A stretch of DNA of 64,000 nt from Amycolatopsis jejuensis (lineage in GTDB: Bacteria; Actinomycetota; Actinomycetes; Mycobacteriales; Pseudonocardiaceae): the NCBI RefSeq assembly GCF_000717335.1, contig NZ_JNYZ01000010.1, forward strand, positions 186,001-250,000, in the 5' to 3' direction. A program made the position numbers and the translations under genes. This document shows positions 1 to 8,013 of the stretch, in pieces; position 1 is the first letter of the stretch, and each line of letters begins with the position of its first letter. The notes under the pieces were generated by a model. It was not told the DNA's origin and did not search any database. It saw nothing but the letters and a program-made list of their open reading frames with translations.

Positions 1-1
1 C

Positions 2-967
2 GCGCCGCCGTCGGAACGCAACGCGACGTTTGCGGCGGTCCTGCAACGGCAAGGCGCCGCGGTGGTGCTCGTGCTCGGGGTGCTCGCCGCGTGGTTTGCC
101 TTCCCGCGCTTCGGATCCGCGGACAACCTCCGCGACCTTGCGTTGCAAAGTTCCTTCCTGGCCGTGGTCGCGCTGGGGATGACGTTCGTGATCATCTCCG
201 GCGGGATCGACCTCTCAGTCGGATCGGTGTACGCGCTCGGCGGCGTGCTGGCCGCGTACGGCTCGCGGTACGGCCTGGTGGTGGCGATTCTGTTGCCCCT
301 GGCCGTTTGCGGGCTCATCGGGTTCATCAACGGCCTCCTCATCGCCCGTACCCGAATGGCGCCGTTCATCGTCACCCTCGCGTCGCTACTGTTCGCCCGC
401 GGCCTCCTGCTCGCGCTCACCAACGAAGGCGCGACGACGTACAAAGTGGAGCCTGGCTCGGCCCTGCTTTGGCTGGGGCAAGGCAAAATCCTCGGCGTCG
501 GCGTACCGGTGTACCTCGCTTTGGTCCTTTTCGGACTCGGTGGCGTACTGCTTCGCCGGACCCGGTTCGGGCAGTCGGTGTTCGCGCTCGGTGGCGCGGA
601 GCAGTCCGCGCTGCTGATGGGACTTCCGGTGGCCCGCACCAAAATCACCCTCTACACCCTCAGCGGCACGCTCGCCGGGTTCGCCGGGGTGCTGACCGCG
701 GCGTACCTGCAGTCCGGCGTCACCGTGCTCGGCGTCGGCATGGAACTCGACGCGATCTCGGTCGTCGTGATCGGCGGCACCCTGCTCACCGGCGGCGCCG
801 GCACGGTCATCGGCACGCTCGTCGGCGTGCTGCTGAAGACTCTGATCCAGAACGTCATCAACCAGGTCGGCACTCTCGATTCCAACTACCAGACGGTGGT
901 CAGCGGGGCATTCCTGCTGGTCGTCGTCGTGATCCAGCGGCTATTGGCTCGTTCTCGCCGTTCCTGA
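2..967 (+). CDS. Sugar ABC transporter permease, RbsC type (5' end outside window)
   Basis: Inner-membrane permease of a ribose/xylose-type (CUT2) ABC importer. The protein is almost entirely hydrophobic, with about eight to ten membrane segments, and carries the family motif ISGGIDLSVGS near residue 45 and a GTLLTGGAGT segment before the last helices. A GTG is available at 62, but the frame stays open to the window edge and the family usually has an N-terminal helix and tail, so the real start is probably upstream. The ATPase and sugar-binding protein are expected to the left, outside the window. The next gene is a secreted glycosidase only 23 nt downstream, so import and polymer breakdown may be co-expressed; that link is inference. 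Confidence 0.85.
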   Translation, partial: APPSERNATFAAVLQRQGAAVVLVLGVLAAWFAFPRFGSADNLRDLALQSSFLAVVALGMTFVIISGGIDLSVGSVYALGGVLAAYGSRYGLVVAILLPLAVCGLIGFINGLLIARTRMAPFIVTLASLLFARGLLLALTNEGATTYKVEPGSALLWLGQGKILGVGVPVYLALVLFGLGGVLLRRTRFGQSVFALGGAEQSALLMGLPVARTKITLYTLSGTLAGFAGVLTAAYLQSGVTVLGVGMELDAISVVVIGGTLLTGGAGTVIGTLVGVLLKTLIQNVINQVGTLDSNYQTVVSGAFLLVVVVIQRLLARSRRS

Positions 968-990
968 CCCCCGCAAGAGGAGGTTCGACG

Positions 991-3483
991 ATGTCCCGTC
1001 CTGTCCGCAGACCCGGCCGCTTGGCCACGGTGGGCGCCGCGCTCGCCGTGGTCGTGTCCGGGTTGTCGAGTATTCCGGCGTCCGCCGCCGACCCACCACA
1101 GTGGCACCGGCAGAATCCGCCGCTGACCACGCCGTGGACCGACCAGGTGTCCCCCGGCAACGCCCTTCCCGAGTACCCGCGGCCGCAGATGACCCGCGAC
1201 CAGTGGCAGAACCTCAACGGGGTATGGGAGTTCGCCGCCGCCAAACCGGGTGACTCGCCGCCCTTCAAACGCGGTCTCGGCGAACGCATCCTGGTGCCGT
1301 ACCCGGTGGAATCGGCGCTGTCCGGGATCATGCGGCACGAGACGTCGATGTGGTACCGGCGCACGTTCCAGGTCCCGCAGAACTGGCGCGTCGGCCGGGA
1401 CCAGCGGCTGATCCTGCACTTCCAGGCGGTGGACTACGACACCACGGTGTGGGTCAACGGCCGCCAGGTCGCCCGCCACACCGGCGGGTATGACGCGTTC
1501 TCCGCGGACGTCACCAACGCACTGACCACCGCGAAGGACCAGGAAGTCGTCGTCGGCGTCACCGATCCGAACGACGCGGGCGAACAACCGCTCGGCAAAC
1601 AACGCAAGCCAGGTGACGGGATTTTCTACACCCCGTCCTCGGGAATCTGGCAGACCGTGTGGATGGAACCGGTGACCCCGGCGCACATCTCGCGCGTGGA
1701 CACGACTCCGGACGCGGCGAGCGGCACGGTGACGGTGAACGCGCAGGTGGGCGGCCCGATACCGCAACGCGTGGAAGCGGTGGCGTATGACCACGGCCGC
1801 GTCGTCGGCCGCGTGTCCGGACCGGCGAACACGCCGTTGAAGCTCAAGGTGAACCGGCCGCACCTGTGGTCACCGGACGATCCGTTCCTCTACGACCTGC
1901 GCGTGTCACTGTCCTCAGGAGACAGTGTGGGCTCGTACTTCGGGCTGCGGTCGGTGTCGATCGGCAAGACGGCCGACGGCAGGCAGCGGATGATGCTCAA
2001 CGGCAAGTTCGTGATGCAGCTCGGCCCGCTCGACCAGGGCTTCTGGCCGGACGGCATCTACACCGCGCCCACCGACGCGGCGCTGCGGTTCGACCTGGAG
2101 CAGACGAAGGAACTCGGCTTCAACATGGTGCGCAAGCACATCAAGGTCGAACCGGATCGCTGGTACTACCACGCGGACAAGCTCGGCCTGCTCGTGTGGC
2201 AGGACATGCCCGCGATGAAGGACGACATCGATGCTTCGCCTGCGGCACAGGCGAACTTCGAGTCCGAGATGCACCGGATGATCGACCAGCACCGGAGTTT
2301 CCCGTCGATCGTCACGTGGGTGCCGTTCAACGAGGGCTGGGGCGACTACGCCGTCGGCCGGATCGCGGACCAGGTCAAGGCCTGGGATCCGACGCGGCTC
2401 GTCAACGCCGAATCCGGGGTGAACTGCTGCCGGTCGGAACCGGACAGCGGCCGCGGTGACCTCTTCGACGACCACACCTACACCGGTCCCGGCACCCCGT
2501 CGCCGGACGCGACCCGAGCGGCCGTCGACGGCGAGTACGGCGGGCTCGGCCTGAAGGTCGACGGGCACCAGTTCGATCCGGCGGGCAGCTTCGCCTACGA
2601 GATGGAACCGGACAGCGCCACGCTCACCCGGCGGTACGGCGAGCTGCAGCAACGGCTTCTGCTCGCCGGACGGCAATGTGGGGTGTCGGCAGGCGTGTAC
2701 ACGCAGACGACGGACGTCGAGAAGGAGGTCAACGGCTTCCTCACCTACGACCGCCGGGTGAAGAAGATGGACTTCGCAGCCGTGCGGGCGGCGAACCAGT
2801 CGGTGATCAAGGGCGTCGACGGCGCACCGCAGCAAGGTCCGGTGATCCCACCGGGCACACCGGGCATCGACGGCATCGCGGCGTACCCGTTCGACGAAAA
2901 CACCGGTACGAAGGCCGCAGACGCAGTGGGCGACCACGACGCGACACTGATCGGCGGCGCTTCCTGGACGGCCGGGCACCGGGGTTCGGCACTGGCGGTG
3001 AACGGGTCAGGGCAGTTCGCCGACGCCGGTGCGCCGCTGGTCAAGACCGACCTGAGCTACAGCGTGTCGGCATGGGTGAAGTTCGCGTCGGTCGGCGACG
3101 GATTCCAGACCGTGGTGAGCCAGGACGGCAACGACCACAGCGCGTTCTACCTGCAGTACTCGGGCGCGGATCACAAGCTGGCGTTCAGCTTCATCGGCAC
3201 CCGGGCGCTGGCGCCGACAACGCCGGAGGCCGGGCGTTGGTACCACCTGGTCGGCGTACGTGACGCCGCAACCGGGCAGCTGGCCCTGTACGTGGACGGC
3301 CAGCTGGCGGCCACCCGGAACGTCTGCCTCGGCGAAACGTCGAGCGGACACACCGTGATCGGCCGCGGCAAGTACGGCGGCAACCCGGTCGACTTCCTGA
3401 ACGGCGCAGTCGACCAGGTGCACGTGTACGACCGGGCCCTCTCCGCCGGGGAGGTGAGCCAGCTCTACACCTCAGGCGCCTGA
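991..3483 (+). CDS. Secreted glycoside hydrolase family 2 enzyme with C-terminal LamG domain
   Basis: Extracellular beta-glycosidase (beta-galactosidase/glucuronidase superfamily) of 830 residues. It starts at the ATG at 991 behind an AAGAGGAGG ribosome site. A signal peptide covers residues 1 to about 34 and ends ASA. The GH2 sugar-binding and immunoglobulin-like domains come first, then a TIM barrel. The likely acid/base Glu is residue 448 in FNEGW and the likely nucleophile Glu 515 in DGEYGG. From about residue 640 a LamG/concanavalin-like domain with the usual YSVSAWVKF and WYHLVGVRD strands probably binds polysaccharide. Family membership is clear; the sugar substrate cannot be read from sequence. 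The gene follows the sugar permease and is closed by a strong hairpin. Confidence 0.88.
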   Translation: MSRPVRRPGRLATVGAALAVVVSGLSSIPASAADPPQWHRQNPPLTTPWTDQVSPGNALPEYPRPQMTRDQWQNLNGVWEFAAAKPGDSPPFKRGLGERILVPYPVESALSGIMRHETSMWYRRTFQVPQNWRVGRDQRLILHFQAVDYDTTVWVNGRQVARHTGGYDAFSADVTNALTTAKDQEVVVGVTDPNDAGEQPLGKQRKPGDGIFYTPSSGIWQTVWMEPVTPAHISRVDTTPDAASGTVTVNAQVGGPIPQRVEAVAYDHGRVVGRVSGPANTPLKLKVNRPHLWSPDDPFLYDLRVSLSSGDSVGSYFGLRSVSIGKTADGRQRMMLNGKFVMQLGPLDQGFWPDGIYTAPTDAALRFDLEQTKELGFNMVRKHIKVEPDRWYYHADKLGLLVWQDMPAMKDDIDASPAAQANFESEMHRMIDQHRSFPSIVTWVPFNEGWGDYAVGRIADQVKAWDPTRLVNAESGVNCCRSEPDSGRGDLFDDHTYTGPGTPSPDATRAAVDGEYGGLGLKVDGHQFDPAGSFAYEMEPDSATLTRRYGELQQRLLLAGRQCGVSAGVYTQTTDVEKEVNGFLTYDRRVKKMDFAAVRAANQSVIKGVDGAPQQGPVIPPGTPGIDGIAAYPFDENTGTKAADAVGDHDATLIGGASWTAGHRGSALAVNGSGQFADAGAPLVKTDLSYSVSAWVKFASVGDGFQTVVSQDGNDHSAFYLQYSGADHKLAFSFIGTRALAPTTPEAGRWYHLVGVRDAATGQLALYVDGQLAATRNVCLGETSSGHTVIGRGKYGGNPVDFLNGAVDQVHVYDRALSAGEVSQLYTSGA

Positions 3484-3498
3484 GGTCGTGAGAAGTCC

Positions 3499-3545
3499 GT
3501 GAAGGGAACCATCAGGGAATCTGATTCCGTGATGGTTCCCTTCAC
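3499..3545. terminator. Long palindrome, probable bidirectional terminator and dispersed repeat
   Basis: Two 22-nt arms (3499-3520 and 3524-3545) pair with one mismatch around a 3-nt loop. No T tract follows, as is usual in high-GC actinobacteria. The element lies just after the glycosidase stop. Its centre (GGAATCTGATTCC) and its right arm recur at 28543-28589, so it is also a dispersed repeat family. Confidence 0.75.
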
Positions 3546-3599
3546 GGCTTTCGCTCGCGCTGCCGGGCAGGAGCCGGGAGTTGACGGCACACTGGGTTG

Positions 3600-4004
3600 A
3601 TGGGAGTCGGCAAGCCGGTGCGGCGGGTGCTCATCGCGGGTGCCGGTGGCGTGCTCGTGGCGGTCGGGGTGGTTTTGCTCGTGTTGCCCGGACCTGGGTT
3701 GTTGCTGGTACTGGCCGGGTTGCTCCTGCTGGCAGCGGAGTTCCCGGCGTTGGAGCGATACGTCGACCCAGTACGGACGCGGGCGATGAAAGCCGCGGAG
3801 GACAGCGTCGCTTCTCCCTTGCGGATCGCCGGTTCCGTACTCGCCGGGCTGGCGCTGCTGGCCGCGGGCGTCGTATGGGGGACGGTGCGCTGGCTGCCAC
3901 TGAGCGGCTGGAGCACCGGAACCAGCCTGATCCTCTCCAGCGTGATTCTCTTCGCCCTGCTGATCTGGAGCTACCGCCGGGTACACGCACGGCGCAACCC
4001 GTGA
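3600..4004 (+). CDS. Small membrane protein, PGPGW family
   Basis: A protein of 134 residues with an N-terminal hydrophobic hairpin containing the signature PGPGLLLVLAGLLLLAAEF at about residues 29-47, a basic/acidic middle stretch (ERYVDPVRTRAMKAAED) and two further membrane segments. The PGPG motif and helix pattern match the actinobacterial PGPGW-domain proteins (TIGR02611 type), whose function is not established. The TTG immediately before the ATG at 3600 could also serve as start. It stands alone between a terminator hairpin and a convergent flavin operon whose last stop is only 3 nt away. Confidence 0.75.
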   Translation: MGVGKPVRRVLIAGAGGVLVAVGVVLLVLPGPGLLLVLAGLLLLAAEFPALERYVDPVRTRAMKAAEDSVASPLRIAGSVLAGLALLAAGVVWGTVRWLPLSGWSTGTSLILSSVILFALLIWSYRRVHARRNP

Positions 4005-4007
4005 CGC

Positions 4008-4595
4008 TCACTCGCCAGCCAGCAACTCCTCGAACGACACCGAAGAATACTCGTCCGCCGGTTTCGCTTCGGGAGCAGCCGAAACCACCTCCGCCAACTC
4101 CCGGGCGGCCCGCTCCACCCGATCCTGCAACGCTCCGCTTCCCCAATCCGACGAAGCCGCGTACACGCCCGTCGCAACCGGCGTCGCGCGAAGGTACGCG
4201 AAGAGCGGCCGCAGCGCGAAGTCCAGTACGAGCGAATGCCGCTCCGTACCGCCGGTCGCCGCCACCAACACCGGCTTACCGTCGAGCGCGTCCTTGTCCA
4301 GCACGTCGAAGAACGACTTGAACAACCCGCTGTACGAAGCCGTGAACACCGGCGTGACCGCGATCAACCCGTCGGCACGCGTGACGGTGTCGATCGCCGC
4401 CCGCAACTGCGGACTGGGAAACCCGGTCACCAGATTGTTCGCCACGTCCACCGCCAGATCACGCAGCTCGATCACCTCGACGCGAACGTCATCCAGAACG
4501 GCCGCAGTGGCCTCGGCGAGCCGGTCGGCCAGCAGCCGCGTGGACGACGGCTGGCTCAACCCGGCACTGACCACCGCAATACTCCGCACCGCCAT
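4008..4595 (-). CDS. NADPH-dependent FMN reductase, partner of LLM monooxygenase
   Basis: A flavodoxin-like FMN reductase of 195 residues that supplies reduced flavin. The N-terminus, VVSAGLSQPSSTRLLADRL, is the phosphate-binding loop of the family, and VTPVFTASYSGLFKSFFDVLD is the second flavin contact region. It resembles the CE1759 group, which is encoded next to LLM monooxygenases. The start ATG at 4595 lies 14 nt after the stop of the upstream LLM gene, so the two form an operon. Substrate of the pair unknown. Confidence 0.88.
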   Translation of the reverse strand: MAVRSIAVVSAGLSQPSSTRLLADRLAEATAAVLDDVRVEVIELRDLAVDVANNLVTGFPSPQLRAAIDTVTRADGLIAVTPVFTASYSGLFKSFFDVLDKDALDGKPVLVAATGGTERHSLVLDFALRPLFAYLRATPVATGVYAASSDWGSGALQDRVERAARELAEVVSAAPEAKPADEYSSVSFEELLAGE

Positions 4596-4609
4596 GATCA
4601 ACCGACCCT

Positions 4610-5695
4610 TCAACCGACCGGCAAGGCCGAAGCCTTGAGCGACTCGTGCGTAGGCGCATCCGGCACCCCTGCCGGACGCATCGCGGCCAATTCCTTGCGC
4701 AGCACCGGAACGACCTGCTCGCCCAGCAGATCCAGCTGCTCCAGCACCGTCTTCAACGGCAACCCGGCGTGGTCGAGCAGGAACAGCTGCCGCTGGTAGT
4801 CGCCGAAGTGCTCGCGGAACGTCAGCGTCTTGTCGATGACCTCCTGCGGGCTGCCGACGGTAAGCGGCGTCTGCTCGGTGAAGTCCTCCATCGACGGGCC
4901 GTGCCCGTACACCGGCGCGTTGTCGAAGTACGGCCGGAACTCGTTCCACGCGTCCTGCGACCGCGGCCGGATGAACGCCTGGCCGCCGAGCCCGACGATC
5001 GCCTGGTCGGCCTTGCCGTGCCCGTAGTGCTCGTAGCGCTTGCGGTAGAACGCGATCAGCTGCTGGAAGTGCTCCTTCGGCCAGAAGATGTGGTTGGCGA
5101 AGAAACCGTCGCCGTAGTACGCGGCCTGTTCGGCGATCTCCGGGCTGCGGATCGAGCCGTGCCACACGAACGGCGGCACGCCGTCCAGCGGGCGCGGCGT
5201 CGAGGTGAAGCCCTGCAGCGGGGTGCGGAACTTGCCCTGCCAGTCGACCACGTCCTCGCGCCACAGCCTGTGCAGCAGCGCGTAGTTCTCGACCGCCAGC
5301 GGGATGCCGTCGCGGATGTCCTTGCCGAACCACGGGTAGACCGGGCCGGTGTTGCCGCGGCCGAGCATCAGGTCGAGCCGCCCGTCGGACAGGTGCTGCA
5401 GCATGGCGTAGTCCTCGGCCAGCCGCACCGGGTCGTTCGTGGTGACGAGCGTTGTCGACGTCGAGAGGATGATCTTCTTCGTCTGCGCGGCGATGTTCGC
5501 GAGCAGCACCGGCGGGTTGGCCGGCGCGGCGAACGGCGGGTTGTGGTGCTCACCGGTCGCGAAGACGTCGAGCCCGACCTCCTCGGCCTTGAGCGCAATC
5601 GCGACCATCGCCTTGATGCGCTCGTGCTCCGTGGGCGTGACGCCCGTGGCAGGGTCCGTCGTGACGTCGCCCACCGTGAAGATTCCGAACTGCAT
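4610..5695 (-). CDS. LLM-class flavin-dependent monooxygenase
   Basis: Luciferase-like TIM-barrel monooxygenase of 361 residues. It begins MQFGIFTVGDVTTDPATG, has the conserved TGEHHNPPF active-site loop near residue 47 and the LSDGRLDLMLGRGN segment that contacts FMN. It would insert one oxygen atom using reduced FMN delivered by the reductase encoded just downstream (CE1758/CE1759-type pair). The physiological substrate is not known for this group. The promoter must lie in the 237-nt gap shared with the divergent parE gene. Confidence 0.88.
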   Translation of the reverse strand: MQFGIFTVGDVTTDPATGVTPTEHERIKAMVAIALKAEEVGLDVFATGEHHNPPFAAPANPPVLLANIAAQTKKIILSTSTTLVTTNDPVRLAEDYAMLQHLSDGRLDLMLGRGNTGPVYPWFGKDIRDGIPLAVENYALLHRLWREDVVDWQGKFRTPLQGFTSTPRPLDGVPPFVWHGSIRSPEIAEQAAYYGDGFFANHIFWPKEHFQQLIAFYRKRYEHYGHGKADQAIVGLGGQAFIRPRSQDAWNEFRPYFDNAPVYGHGPSMEDFTEQTPLTVGSPQEVIDKTLTFREHFGDYQRQLFLLDHAGLPLKTVLEQLDLLGEQVVPVLRKELAAMRPAGVPDAPTHESLKASALPVG

Positions 5696-5932
5696 GACCG
5701 CTCCTCAGCCGGTTCCGTTTCTTCCTTGCCAGCACAACTACTCGTGCGCAAGATGTATTCCTCCAGGACCATACCGGTGACCTGGGACACGCTGTCCGGC
5801 CACATCCGGGACAGAGCACCCCGATCCTGTCGGGGGGTGCGGATATCCTGCAGTACGGTGTCGGCCCGGGGCCCCCGCTCCCGCCGCCCGTTAGCCTGCC
5901 CACAGCTCGCCTCGATCCAGGAGAACGCCCTC

Positions 5933-7984
5933 GTGACCGCTGAGACTCTGTACGGGGCCGACGACCTGACCCACCTCGAAGGACTCGAGGCGGTCCGCAA
6001 GCGTCCCGGGATGTACATCGGCTCCACCGACAGCCGGGGCATCAACCATCTCTTCACCGAGGTCGTCGACAACTCCACCGACGAGGGCGTGGCCGGACAC
6101 GCCACGCGCGTCGTCGTCACCCTGCACGCCGACGGCAGCGTGCAGGTCGACGACGACGGCCGCGGCATTCCCACCGGGGTGCACGCGAAGTCCGGATTGT
6201 CCGGCGTCGAGCTGGTGCTCACGCGGCTGCACGCGGGCGGCAAGTTCGGCGGGTCGGGGTACAAGACGTCGGGCGGCCTGCACGGCGTCGGCGCGTCGGC
6301 GGTCAACGCGCTGTCGCACCGCTTCGACGTCACGGTGAAGCAGAACGGCAAGGTCCACCAGATGTCGTTCGCGCACGGCGTGCCCGGCGTGTTCGACGGA
6401 CCGGGTCCCAAGGCGAAGTTCACCCGGCACTCGGGGCTGAACCTCGTCGGCAAGATGAAGCGCGGCGAGCGCAGCGGCACGTCGATCAGGTACTGGTACG
6501 ACACGCGGTACTTCGAGACCGGCGCGGCGCTCGACGTCGACGGTGTCCGCGCGAAGCTGCGGCACACGGCGTTTCTCGTGCCGGGTGTCACGTACGTGCT
6601 GCGTACGGCGTTCGAGGACACCATCAACGAGGAGACCTTCCACTACCCCAGCGGGCTGGCGGACATGGTCGAGTTCCTCACGCCGACCGGCGAGAAACCG
6701 GTGTGCGGCACGCTGATCATCACCGGCGAAGGCACGTACAAGGAGAACGCGGCCGACGCCAACGGCGTGATGCAGTCCAATGTGGAGCGGCACGCGGAGA
6801 TCGAGGTCGCGCTGCGCTGGGGCACCGGGTACGAGCGCACGGTGGAATGCTTCACCAACACCATCCGCAACGTGCACGGCGGTACCCACCGCCGCGGTTT
6901 CGACCGCGCGGTCACCAGGGCGTTGCAGGACACGATCGGCAAAACGCGCGGGCTGCTCAAGCCCAAGGAAGACCCGCCGACGCTCGAGGACGTCCTCGAA
7001 GGCATGACCGCGGTGATCCACGTCCGGCTGCCGGAACCGCAGTTCACCTCGCAGACCAAGGACGAGCTGTCCACGGCGGGCATCACGCGGGTGATCCAGG
7101 GCGTCGTGGACAAGAAGATCCGCGCCTGGACCGAGGACCGCAAAACCAAGTCCGAGGCGAAGATCGTGCTGCAGAAGGTGGTCGACGCGGCGCGCGTACG
7201 GCTCACCCAGAAGCAGCAGAAGGACGCCGCCCGCCGCAAGACCGCGCTGGAAGGCGCGGCAATGCCGCCGAAGCTGGTGGATTGCCGCACCACGGGCGTG
7301 GCGCGCAGCGAGCTGTTCCTGGTGGAGGGCGACAGCGCCCTCGGCTCGGCGCGAATGGCGCGGGTGTCGGAGTACCAGGCGCTGCTTCCGTTGCGGGGCA
7401 AGATCCTCAACGTGCAGAAGGCGTCGCTGGGGGACACGCTCAAGAACGCCGAGATCGCGTCGATCGTGCAGGTGCTCGGGGCGGGCACCGGGCGCACGTT
7501 CGACCTCACGACGATGCGGTACGGCCGGGTGATCCTGATGGCCGACGCGGACGTCGACGGCTCGCACATCCGCACGCTGCTGATCACGCTGTTCGCCAAG
7601 TACATGCGGCCGGTCATCGAGGACGGCAGGCTTTACGCCGCCATGCCGCCGTTGCACAAGATCACCACGAAGGGCCGCGGGTCGGAGACCGTCTTCACGT
7701 TCACCCAGCGGGAGATGGAGCAGAAGCTCGCCGAGCTGGAAGCCGCGGGCAAGCAGGTCGTCACGCCGGTACCGCGGTTCAAGGGCCTCGGCGAGATGGA
7801 CGCCGACGAGCTGTGGGAAACCACGATGAACCCGGCCACGCGCTCGGTCCGCCGCATCACGCTCGAGGACGTGGAGGCCGCGGAGCTGGCGCTCGAACTG
7901 CTGATGGGCGAGAAGGTGGAGCCCCGCCGCAACTGGCTCGTCGAATCCTCCGACCGCGTCGACCGCGACGCCATCGACGTCTGA
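5933..7984 (+). CDS. parE: DNA topoisomerase IV (type IIA) subunit B
   Basis: ATPase subunit of a type IIA topoisomerase, 683 residues. The GTG start at 5933 follows a CCAGGAGA ribosome site; the open frame further upstream is antisense to the LLM gene and is not counted. Visible motifs: EGLEAVRKRPGMYIGST, the GHKL box VVDNSTDEG, DDDGRGIPTG, GGKFGGSGYKTSGGLHGVG, TOPRIM residues EGDSALGSA and DADVDGSHI. The short acidic C-terminus and the pairing with a ParC-like gene 29 nt downstream favour ParE over the oriC-linked GyrB, but GyrB-like use as a second gyrase cannot be excluded. Confidence 0.9.
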   Translation: MTAETLYGADDLTHLEGLEAVRKRPGMYIGSTDSRGINHLFTEVVDNSTDEGVAGHATRVVVTLHADGSVQVDDDGRGIPTGVHAKSGLSGVELVLTRLHAGGKFGGSGYKTSGGLHGVGASAVNALSHRFDVTVKQNGKVHQMSFAHGVPGVFDGPGPKAKFTRHSGLNLVGKMKRGERSGTSIRYWYDTRYFETGAALDVDGVRAKLRHTAFLVPGVTYVLRTAFEDTINEETFHYPSGLADMVEFLTPTGEKPVCGTLIITGEGTYKENAADANGVMQSNVERHAEIEVALRWGTGYERTVECFTNTIRNVHGGTHRRGFDRAVTRALQDTIGKTRGLLKPKEDPPTLEDVLEGMTAVIHVRLPEPQFTSQTKDELSTAGITRVIQGVVDKKIRAWTEDRKTKSEAKIVLQKVVDAARVRLTQKQQKDAARRKTALEGAAMPPKLVDCRTTGVARSELFLVEGDSALGSARMARVSEYQALLPLRGKILNVQKASLGDTLKNAEIASIVQVLGAGTGRTFDLTTMRYGRVILMADADVDGSHIRTLLITLFAKYMRPVIEDGRLYAAMPPLHKITTKGRGSETVFTFTQREMEQKLAELEAAGKQVVTPVPRFKGLGEMDADELWETTMNPATRSVRRITLEDVEAAELALELLMGEKVEPRRNWLVESSDRVDRDAIDV

Positions 7985-8013
7985 GTTCTCTTTAGGCACA
8001 AGGAGTTTCTGCC

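Noticed and set aside
91..990. Long open frame extending the GH2 gene upstream by 300 codons
   Set aside because: It is the shifted frame of the sugar permease and has shadow composition (Arg/Pro-rich); the ATG at 991 has a ribosome site and begins a signal peptide.
4646..5932. Open frame extending parE upstream by 429 codons
   Set aside because: It is antisense to the LLM monooxygenase; the GTG at 5933 has a ribosome site and starts the normal ParE N-terminus.
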